Shown here piece after piece: positions 1 to 5,094 of a DNA stretch of 5,094 nucleotides. The stretch comes from Balneolales bacterium (GTDB lineage Bacteria; Bacteroidota; Rhodothermia; Balneolales; Balneolaceae), in contig JAURMN010000144.1 of the NCBI GenBank assembly GCA_030830725.1, forward strand, positions 1-5,094, in the 5' to 3' direction. The notes under the pieces were generated by a model. It had not been told where the DNA came from and made no database searches. It worked only from the letters and a program-made list of their open reading frames with translations. A program made the translations under genes and the position numbers. Numbering within the stretch: the stretch's first letter is position 1; every line of letters starts with the position of its first letter.

Positions 1-1707
1 CAGCAATTCGGCTTCAATAAGAACTTTGTCAAGTAAATCATCAATACCCTGGCCTGTTTTTGCAGAAACTTCGGCACTTTGATTGCTACCACCCCATTCC
101 TCTACTATTACACCGTGTTCGGAAAGCTGTTGTTTAATTTTATCGGGATTGGCACCCTCTTTATCCACCTTGTTGATCGCTACAACAATAGGGACCTCTG
201 CAGCTTTTGCGTGATTGATCGCCTCTATTGTTTGAGGCATCACTGAATCATCCGCGGCTACGACCAAAATCACAATATCTGTGGCTTGTGCGCCACGTGA
301 TCGCATCGCCGTAAAGGCCTCGTGACCGGGAGTGTCTAAAAAGGTGATCATTTTTCCTGAGGCCGTCATTACTTCATATGCACCCACGTGCTGAGTAATA
401 CCTCCCGCTTCTCCAGCGGCTACTTTTGCATTCCTAATGTAATCAAGGAGAGATGTCTTACCGTGATCAACGTGACCCATTACGGTGATAATTGGTGCTC
501 TAGACTCCAGATCTTGATCGCCATCCTCAATGGAGATAAGTGTATCCTCAAGCAAATCTTCTGCGTCCACAAAAATCACTTCACGATCAAAATTGGCCGC
601 CACTAATTCGATTGTCGATGCATCAAGACGCTGATTAATGGACACCATTTGTCCAATATTCATACACGCCATAATGACCTGGTTTGCCGGTACTTTCAGA
701 AGCTCGGCAAGATCACTCACTGTCACAAATTCGGAAACTTCAATCGTCCCTTCTTCTTGAATCATCCGTTCGAGTTGGGCCAATTGGGCTTCTTCCTGAC
801 GTTCTTCTCTTCTTTGTTTACGTCTCTTGGCTCGTTTGCTTCCGGCAGTATCCCCCTGTTGAATCGCCTGAATTGTATCTCGAACTGCTTTATGAACTTC
901 TTCTTCTTGGATTTTATTTTTTTTACCCTTTTTCTTTCTTGAATCGATATCCGTTTCTAGCAATAACGGGGCTTCTCCTGGAAGACGATCTTTTTTTCGC
1001 TTCCGCTTAGCAGCCGGTTTCGATCGTTGTCCTGGGAACTCATCTCGGTTAATTTGCACTTTACCAAGTATTTTGGTTCCCTTCAGTTTGTCAGCTCTAC
1101 CACGTACAATATCGTCTTCGGAAACGGTTGTGCTAACTCTTACCTCGATGATCTCAGACTCGGGTTCAATTTCTTCAATCTCTTCTAACTCTTCCAGATC
1201 CTGATCGTCATCAGGTTCGATTATTGACGTTTCTGCGGACTCTTTACCATGATCATCGCCTGAGTCAACTTCTACATAATCCTCGACTTCACTCGTTACT
1301 TCAAAAACCTCTGTTTCAAGTTCAGATTCTAATTGAGAAATAGACTCTTCATCTTCATGAATAAGATCGGTAGGCTCGAGTGGTTCTAAGCCAGGTTCAA
1401 GTGGTGTAAGCGAGGGCTCTAAGGCAGGCTCAGCAAAACGAGTTGCACTTACAACTTCATCTTTGCCAGATAATATTTGAGATCGCCTAGATTCATATTC
1501 TTCTCGGTGCTTGTCATATTCGATATTCCGGGCTTTATCTACTCCATAAATTTCATCGAGTACAACCAACATTTCGGGTGTAATCGTGGTGTTTGGCCGA
1601 TTTACAACAGAATACCCCTTATCAGACAAGGCGTCCACGATAGATTGTGTGGACACGTTGTATTCAGATGCCACTTTAAAGAGCTTTTTCGGGGAATTCT
1701 GACTCAT
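1..1707 (-). CDS. infB: Translation initiation factor IF-2 (3' end cut off)
   Basis: IF2 is the cytosolic GTPase that brings fMet-tRNA to the 30S subunit and promotes 50S joining. The frame is open from the ATG at 1707 to the window edge, giving 569 codons with no stop. Residues 7-50 form the small N-terminal IF2 domain (KKLFKVASEYNVS...). A low-complexity linker follows, acidic at about 110-190 and lysine/arginine-rich at about 230-305. A second IF2_N domain covers about 318-370. The G domain starts near 405, with G1 GHVDHGKT (411-418), G2 GITQH (436-440), G3 DTPGH (458-462), G4 NKVD (512-515) and G5 SAK (548-550). The end of the G domain and domains II, III, C1 and C2 lie outside the window, roughly 330 residues judging from E. 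coli IF2. The gene lies 67 nt downstream of nusA as the last visible operon member. No Shine-Dalgarno is visible; a stop lies in frame upstream, with no other start between it and the ATG. Confidence 0.98.
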   Translation of the reverse strand, partial: MSQNSPKKLFKVASEYNVSTQSIVDALSDKGYSVVNRPNTTITPEMLVVLDEIYGVDKARNIEYDKHREEYESRRSQILSGKDEVVSATRFAEPALEPSLTPLEPGLEPLEPTDLIHEDEESISQLESELETEVFEVTSEVEDYVEVDSGDDHGKESAETSIIEPDDDQDLEELEEIEEIEPESEIIEVRVSTTVSEDDIVRGRADKLKGTKILGKVQINRDEFPGQRSKPAAKRKRKKDRLPGEAPLLLETDIDSRKKKGKKNKIQEEEVHKAVRDTIQAIQQGDTAGSKRAKRRKQRREERQEEAQLAQLERMIQEEGTIEVSEFVTVSDLAELLKVPANQVIMACMNIGQMVSINQRLDASTIELVAANFDREVIFVDAEDLLEDTLISIEDGDQDLESRAPIITVMGHVDHGKTSLLDYIRNAKVAAGEAGGITQHVGAYEVMTASGKMITFLDTPGHEAFTAMRSRGAQATDIVILVVAADDSVMPQTIEAINHAKAAEVPIVVAINKVDKEGANPDKIKQQLSEHGVIVEEWGGSNQSAEVSAKTGQGIDDLLDKVLIEAELL

Positions 1708-1774
1708 ATCTATTTTCTGTACTGCAGTTAGTTAATTCTTCTGGTTTTTCGAAGACATTGAGAATAAGGTACAA

Positions 1775-3037
1775 TCAATCCTCATCCTCCTCAAATTCAA
1801 AGGCGATTACCTCAATGATCTTCTTGGCTAAATCAGCATCAATACGTCCTTCTGTACGTGTAACAATCTCCTCTTTTGAAAGATCGAGTACGGATCGAGC
1901 TGTATCACATCCAATTTCACGTAATATTGCAATCACATCATCGCCAAAATCTTCGGCAAATTCGGCTAATTCAATATCATCGGCTTCCTCTTCTACTTCA
2001 CGATAGACATCAATCTCACATCCAGTGAGACGCGTTGCCAGACGAATATTAACACCGCCTTTTCCGATTGCTTTCGACACTTCATCTGCCGGAACCAATA
2101 CTTTTGCAAAATCACCACTCTCATTTAGCTCAACTTTAAGCACACTTGCTGGCTGAAGAGCACGCTTAATAAATTCTACTTTATCCATTGTAAAGTTTAT
2201 AACATCGATATTTTCATTTTGCAACTCCCGAACAATAGAGTGAATTCTGACTCCTTTCATTCCCACACAAGCTCCTACAGGGTCTACACGCTCATCATGA
2301 GATACTACAGCCACCTTAGAGCGATCGCCTGGTTCTCTGGCTACACGCTTGATTTCGATGATTCCGTCAAATACTTCAGGTATTTCGTTTTCAAACAATC
2401 TCTCCAAGAACAATGGTGACGTACGTGATATGATAACGGTTGGGTTTCCATTCTGACGTTTGACTTCCGTAACTACCGCCCGAATTGGATCCCCTTTGCG
2501 GTATCGATCTTTGTAGATTTGTTGATCTTTGGGCATCAGAAGCTCTACTCCGTTGTGATTTACAAGGATGTCATAATTTTGTCTAACTTGGTAAACATCC
2601 CCTAAAATAATATCACCGATACGCTCAGAATAGTCCTCAAAAATGTTATCCTTTTCGATTTCGCGAATTCTCTGGGCTAATTGCTGACGTGCCATCGTCA
2701 CAGCTCTGCGTCCAAAATCCTCAATTTGAATCTCTTGCGCGTATTCATCGAAAAGCTCAAGATCAGGATCCAACTTTTGAGCATCTTCAAGTGAGATTTC
2801 CGAAACCGGATCGCTTAACTCATCCGCAGGAACCACTTCTCTGACATGGAGAATTTGTATCTCACCGCGATCAGGATTTAAAATAACTTCAAATGCTGAA
2901 TCAGATTCATATTTTTTACGAATCATTGTGCGAAATACATCTTCTAAAATGGAGAGAAGAAGTTCTTTGTCAATTCCTTTTTCTTTTGCGATTTCGGCAA
3001 AAGACTGAATAATTACTTTAGAGAGATCTGTTTGCAT
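1775..3037 (-). CDS. nusA: Transcription termination/antitermination factor NusA
   Basis: NusA binds RNA polymerase near the RNA exit channel. It increases pausing and intrinsic termination and takes part in antitermination complexes. The 420-residue protein has the full core order: RNAP-binding N-terminal domain (about 1-130), S1 domain (about 135-200), KH1 (about 205-280, with DPVGACVG at 252-259 and the GMKG loop at 259-262), and KH2 (about 285-345, with IGKGG at 324-328). A single helix-hairpin-helix/acidic-repeat-like C-terminal domain (about 355-412) ends in an acidic tail (EFEEDED). E. coli NusA has about 495 residues and two such C-terminal repeats; this shorter form with one is common outside Proteobacteria. 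The ATG at 3037 matches the family start (MQTDLSKVIIQSFAEIAKEKG). It lies 59 nt after rimP with no Shine-Dalgarno. The product may regulate its own operon through the rimP leader (inference). Confidence 0.98.
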   Translation of the reverse strand: MQTDLSKVIIQSFAEIAKEKGIDKELLLSILEDVFRTMIRKKYESDSAFEVILNPDRGEIQILHVREVVPADELSDPVSEISLEDAQKLDPDLELFDEYAQEIQIEDFGRRAVTMARQQLAQRIREIEKDNIFEDYSERIGDIILGDVYQVRQNYDILVNHNGVELLMPKDQQIYKDRYRKGDPIRAVVTEVKRQNGNPTVIISRTSPLFLERLFENEIPEVFDGIIEIKRVAREPGDRSKVAVVSHDERVDPVGACVGMKGVRIHSIVRELQNENIDVINFTMDKVEFIKRALQPASVLKVELNESGDFAKVLVPADEVSKAIGKGGVNIRLATRLTGCEIDVYREVEEEADDIELAEFAEDFGDDVIAILREIGCDTARSVLDLSKEEIVTRTEGRIDADLAKKIIEVIAFEFEEDED

Positions 3038-3045
3038 GAAGTTCA

Positions 3046-3057
3046 GCGATGGATCGC
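3046..3057 (-). repeat. Short inverted repeat before nusA
   Basis: GCGAT-GG-ATCGC is a perfect 5-bp inverted repeat. As RNA on the minus strand it could form a 4-bp GCGA/UCGC stem with a UCCA loop, 8 nt before the nusA ATG. The gap of 59 nt between rimP and nusA holds nothing else recognisable. The stem is short enough to be a chance occurrence. Confidence 0.25.
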
Positions 3058-3096
3058 ATTAAGGTTAATGAATAAGTACAGAGGTTTTAAATCCGT

Positions 3097-3540
3097 TTAT
3101 GTAAAACTTGGAATAACACGCACATCATCTATCGATTCAAGATCCACTTTCTTACGACACTCCGGTAAATCCAAGGTCAAAAGCTCATCTGAAAAGTCAA
3201 CTAATTTCCCCTCAACCAATTGGCCATCCATCTTAAATCGAAGTTTTCTTCCCACATTTTTCTGAAATTGCCGAACATCTGTTAGCGGTCGTTCCAGACC
3301 TGGAGAGGATACATTCAGACGATAACGGTCAGACATGAGATCATGTGCTTCCAATACAAACCCGATTTCACGGCTTAGGGCAGCACACTTATCAAGGGTC
3401 ACGGGACCATCCTCACATTCCACCAATATCCAAATGACCTGCTCTCCATCATTTTCAAAAAGAGCATCGAGCAAATAATATCCCACGCCCTCAATAACGG
3501 GGTTTGCGAGAGATTTAATATGTTCTAATCGTTTGTCCAT
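3097..3540 (-). CDS. rimP: Ribosome maturation factor RimP
   Basis: RimP binds the immature 30S ribosomal subunit in the cytosol and assists late assembly around S12 and the central pseudoknot of 16S rRNA. The protein has 147 residues, close to the usual 150 or so. It has the two family domains: an N-terminal alpha/beta domain (about 1-82) and a C-terminal SH3-like barrel (about 87-145). The family signature YRLNVSSPGLERPL lies at 73-86 at their junction. The ATG at 3540 is chosen because the N-terminus (MDKRLEHIKSLANPVIEGVGYYLLD) aligns with the family start. It is the first gene of the rimP-nusA-infB operon. Only UAUA separates the base of a small hairpin region from the ATG, and no Shine-Dalgarno is present at the normal distance. 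The structured leader upstream (3541-3613) suggests regulation at the level of transcription or translation. Confidence 0.97.
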   Translation of the reverse strand: MDKRLEHIKSLANPVIEGVGYYLLDALFENDGEQVIWILVECEDGPVTLDKCAALSREIGFVLEAHDLMSDRYRLNVSSPGLERPLTDVRQFQKNVGRKLRFKMDGQLVEGKLVDFSDELLTLDLPECRKKVDLESIDDVRVIPSFT

Positions 3541-3542
3541 TA

Positions 3543-3558
3543 TACAGGATAGCCTGTA
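3543..3558 (-). promoter_or_regulatory. Small hairpin at the rimP ribosome-binding region
   Basis: The minus strand reads TACAGG-CTAT-CCTGTA, a perfect 6-bp stem with a 4-nt loop ending 2 nt before the rimP ATG. This covers the stretch a 30S subunit would contact during initiation. A stem here could dampen rimP translation or mark a site of translational control. No known motif is recognised; the pairing is visible, the function is inferred. Confidence 0.45.
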
Positions 3559-3561
3559 ACT

Positions 3562-3573
3562 GATATCGATATC
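3562..3573. repeat. Perfect 12-bp palindrome GATATCGATATC
   Basis: GATATCGATATC equals its own reverse complement over all 12 bases. It lies between the terminator-like hairpin and the rimP start, inside the transcribed leader. It could be an operator half-site pair for a dimeric DNA-binding protein, or a self-complementary RNA segment. It also contains overlapping GATATC and ATCGAT units, so it may simply be chance. No regulator can be named. Confidence 0.35.
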
Positions 3574-3603
3574 GGGGTAATAAAAAAAGCGAGAACCTCC
3601 CCG
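3573..3603 (-). promoter_or_regulatory. Possible pseudoknot / anti-terminator pairing in rimP leader
   Basis: On the minus strand, CGGGG (3603-3599), which covers the top of the terminator-like hairpin, is perfectly complementary to CCCCG (3577-3573), which lies just after the U tract. The 5-bp all-GC pairing can be an H-type pseudoknot if only the loop G residues are used. If the whole segment opens, it competes with the upper stem and acts as an anti-terminator. The complementarity is seen directly; its use in vivo is inferred. Confidence 0.4.
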
Positions 3604-3613
3604 GCGCTCACTT
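3582..3613 (-). terminator. Intrinsic terminator-like hairpin in the rimP leader
   Basis: Read on the minus strand, AAGUGAG (3613-3607) pairs with CUCGCUU (3593-3587), including one U-G pair. After a C/U mismatch, GCC (3605-3603) pairs with GGU (3597-3595) around a GGGGA loop. The stem runs directly into seven consecutive U residues (3588-3582), the layout of a Rho-independent terminator. It cannot be the ordinary end of fbp, which stops 600 nt upstream with a gene on the opposite strand between them. It lies 41 nt before the rimP ATG, so it most likely acts as an attenuator in the operon leader. It could also block antisense transcription arriving from the DUF192 region. RimP-operon leader attenuators have been described in other bacteria; I cannot say that this belongs to the same family. 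Confidence 0.6.
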
Positions 3614-3621
3614 AGATTTGC

Positions 3622-3650
3622 AATATAGCATAAAAAACGTAGTTTTACAA
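3622..3650 (-). promoter_or_regulatory. Probable promoter of the rimP-nusA-infB operon
   Basis: The minus strand carries TTGTAA (3650-3645), a 17-bp spacer, and TATATT (3627-3622), with TG one base upstream of the -10 box (an extended -10). Spacing and sequence fit a housekeeping sigma promoter. TATATTGC also partly resembles the Bacteroidota -7 box TAnnTTTG. The start of transcription would be near 3613-3617, so the terminator-like hairpin would form the extreme 5' end of the transcript. Confidence 0.5.
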
Positions 3651-3701
3651 TCTATTGCTCGTATTTTGAGCGTTATTGTGTTCACTTCACACTTATTCAG
3701 C

Positions 3702-4196
3702 ATGCGCTTTTTGGCTACATTCATACCTATTCGCCAAGCCGGGATACTTTCCCTGTTTATTATACTCCTTTCGTGTAACAACAAAATAGATCAACCTGCG
3801 AATCCGAGAAATCGAACTCTTTCATTTACAGAGAGTGTCACATTCATAAGTGCAAACGGGGATTCTATCAGCCGCGTTGATGTAGCCATCGCCGACGATG
3901 AACAGGAAACCCAACTTGGCCTGATGTTTGTTAACGAACTGAACGAAGATCAGGGAATGCTATTTGTTTTTAATCAAAGCATCCCCAGAAGCTTTTGGAT
4001 GGCCAATACTCCCCTGCCACTAGATATTATTTTTGTCAATAGTGACTTCGAAATTGTTCGGATTCACCGAAATACAACTCCATTCTCAAGAGATTCTTTT
4101 TCGACGAATATCCCTGCTCAATATGTTGTAGAGGTTAACGGAGGATATACAGTAAAGTTTGACATCCAGGAAGGGATGAAGATCCGTAGAAACTAA
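3702..4196 (+). CDS. DUF192 family lipoprotein
   Basis: The 164-residue protein is predicted to be exported and lipid-anchored. The N-terminus MRFLATFIPIRQ is followed by a hydrophobic stretch (13-23) and a lipobox L-L-S-C, with the cysteine at 25. The remainder is a DUF192 domain (about 56-162) with the family's hallmarks: VDVAIADDEQETQLGLMF (59-76), QGMLFVF (84-90), SFWMANTPLPLDIIFV (97-112), and YVVEVNGGY (141-149). DUF192 proteins are small secreted or membrane-bound beta-rich proteins with no settled biochemical function. The frame is open upstream to a TTG at 3618, but ATG 3702 places the signal peptide correctly and avoids the opposite-strand promoter, so I prefer it. No Shine-Dalgarno is visible. 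The gene diverges from rimP and converges on fbp, so it is probably a single-gene transcript unrelated to its neighbours. Confidence 0.9.
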   Translation: MRFLATFIPIRQAGILSLFIILLSCNNKIDQPANPRNRTLSFTESVTFISANGDSISRVDVAIADDEQETQLGLMFVNELNEDQGMLFVFNQSIPRSFWMANTPLPLDIIFVNSDFEIVRIHRNTTPFSRDSFSTNIPAQYVVEVNGGYTVKFDIQEGMKIRRN

Positions 4197-4207
4197 ATTT
4201 CTTTCGT

Positions 4208-5094
4208 TTATTCTGAATCACGCTCAAGCATTCCTTTCACTCGCAATACATTTTCGCGGGAACCTATGTAAATAGGAATTCGCTGATGAATGGACTCCGG
4301 AACGATGTCTAGAATACGACGCGACCGATCGATCGCCAGTCCACCAGCCTGCTCGATAATAAAACTGAGTGGATTACACTCATACATCAATCTTAATTTT
4401 CCATTCGGATACTGCGAAGTGGCCGGATACATGAAGATTCCACCGCGAATAAGCGTTCGATGAACATCTGCAACCATGGAGCCGGTGTATCGTGATGTGT
4501 AGGGACGATTCGTAACCGCATCCGATTCCTGGCAGTATTTAACATAATCCTTCAGACCCTGAGGCCAGGAATTATAACTGCCCTCATTCACTGAGTAGAT
4601 ATTCCCTTCATCTGGGATTTGAACACTTCGATTCGACAAAAGAAATTCACCCAAACTTGAATCTAGAGTGAACGTAGAGACTCCCAATCCTGTGGTGTAA
4701 ACAAGAATTGTAGAGGATCCATAGAGGACATACCCGGCAGCGACTTGTCTGCTTCCACTTTGAAGCGCGTCTTCTTCACAAAGTTCAGTGGAAAATCTGG
4801 GGGGTCTCATGTAGATTGAAAAAATACTTCCTATTGATACATTTACATCAATGTTACTAGACCCGTCCAGAGGATCTAAATAGACGATGTATTTTCCGGC
4901 ATCACTCCTAAGTCTTATAAGACCGTCATTTTCCTCAGAAATCACCATACAGGTAATGAAGGATCGATCGAGTGCATGAATGAGTTGCTGGTCCGCAAAA
5001 AGATCGAGCTTCTTGACCTCCTCACCGTGAATATTCACAGAGCCCAGAGACCCTAAGATCGAGGTTATTCCCGCTTTATTCACTTCTCTTGAAA
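4208..5094 (-). CDS. fbp: Class I fructose-1,6-bisphosphatase (5' end cut off)
   Basis: This cytosolic enzyme hydrolyses fructose 1,6-bisphosphate to fructose 6-phosphate, the committed step of gluconeogenesis. Counting from the codon at 5083-5081, the visible motifs are: SEEND (49-53, first metal-ligand region), DPLDGSSN (70-77, metal-binding aspartates), NEGSY (166-170), NRPYTSRYTGSMVADVHR (192-209, substrate phosphate binding), YECNP (234-238, containing the late metal-ligand glutamate), and EQAGG (244-248). The C-terminus ends normally at TAA (4210-4208). The codon at 5083 is an in-frame GTG read as valine, not the start: the frame continues to the edge as S-R-E-V-N-K-A-G, matching HRDINKAG of E. 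coli Fbp around residues 37-44. About 36 residues are therefore missing at the N-terminus, for an expected total near 330. The gene converges with the DUF192 gene, 11 nt between stops, and shows no functional link to the rimP operon. Confidence 0.97.
   Translation of the reverse strand, partial: SREVNKAGITSILGSLGSVNIHGEEVKKLDLFADQQLIHALDRSFITCMVISEENDGLIRLRSDAGKYIVYLDPLDGSSNIDVNVSIGSIFSIYMRPPRFSTELCEEDALQSGSRQVAAGYVLYGSSTILVYTTGLGVSTFTLDSSLGEFLLSNRSVQIPDEGNIYSVNEGSYNSWPQGLKDYVKYCQESDAVTNRPYTSRYTGSMVADVHRTLIRGGIFMYPATSQYPNGKLRLMYECNPLSFIIEQAGGLAIDRSRRILDIVPESIHQRIPIYIGSRENVLRVKGMLERDSE

Noticed and set aside
388..1010. Open frames on the plus strand inside infB (72, 97 and 108 codons)
   Set aside because: They are antisense to the intact IF2 frame with all its G motifs, have no recognisable domains, and their composition reflects the reverse complement of IF2 codons.
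1737..1755. TCTTC/GAAGA inverted repeat with a 9-nt loop between nusA and infB
   Set aside because: Only 5 bp, AT-containing stem with a long loop; the minus-strand transcript has no U tract after it, so it is not a terminator.
1477..2006. Plus-strand open frames over the infB start and the nusA 3' end, one very serine-rich
   Set aside because: The serine-rich frame arises from the antisense of the acidic C-terminus of NusA; no start context or family resemblance is seen.
2219..2419. 66-codon plus-strand frame inside nusA
   Set aside because: Antisense shadow of the KH/S1 region of NusA.
3032..3265. 77-codon plus-strand frame spanning the nusA start and rimP 3' end
   Set aside because: Antisense to rimP; no independent support.
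3657..3671. GCTC/GAGC inverted repeat upstream of the DUF192 start
   Set aside because: Four-base stem with a 7-nt loop, expected by chance; no poly-U follows.
3660..3690. Possible plus-strand promoter for the DUF192 gene (TATTTTG resembling the Bacteroidota -7 box)
   Set aside because: It lacks one base of the TAnnTTTG pattern and has no convincing -33 element at the right spacing; not strong enough to annotate.
1..5094. Mobile element, CRISPR array, toxin-antitoxin pair or defence system
   Set aside because: All coding space is taken by five housekeeping or conserved genes; no direct-repeat array, transposase, integrase or attachment site is visible.

Overview
This window is a piece of a bacterial housekeeping locus. 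The best-supported placement is the Bacteroidota / Rhodothermota-Balneolota group. The evidence is the protein style of NusA and IF2 (for example the G-T-K-I-L-G-K-V box in the IF2 linker), a moderately AT-rich composition, and no Shine-Dalgarno sequence in front of any readable start codon. A marine Balneola-like lineage is a guess, not a demonstrated identity.

Layout, left to right: infB (translation initiation factor IF2, minus strand, 3' end cut by the window edge), nusA (minus), rimP (minus), a 161-nt divergent intergenic region, a DUF192 lipoprotein gene (plus), and fbp (class I fructose-1,6-bisphosphatase, minus, 5' end cut by the right edge). rimP, nusA and infB are co-directional with gaps of 59 and 67 nt. 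They form the classic rimP-nusA-infB operon for 30S maturation, transcription elongation/termination and translation initiation. DUF192 and fbp converge with only 11 nt between their stop codons. There is no gene-free stretch over 300 bases.

The most interesting part is the rimP leader (about 3541-3650). A promoter-like -35/-10 pair on the minus strand would start transcription directly in front of a GC-rich hairpin followed by seven U residues, which looks like an intrinsic terminator. The hairpin's apical CGGGG is perfectly complementary to a CCCCG just after the U tract, so a pseudoknot or an anti-terminator pairing is possible. Its loop and 3' arm also contain GGGGAGGU, which could pair with the usual 3' end of 16S rRNA. 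After this come a perfect 12-bp palindrome and a 6-bp hairpin ending 2 nt before the rimP ATG. NusA stimulates intrinsic termination and RimP matures the 30S subunit, so a feedback attenuator is a plausible but untested reading. The coding genes are ordinary members of well-known families with intact motifs. I see no mobile element, CRISPR array, tRNA or rRNA gene.
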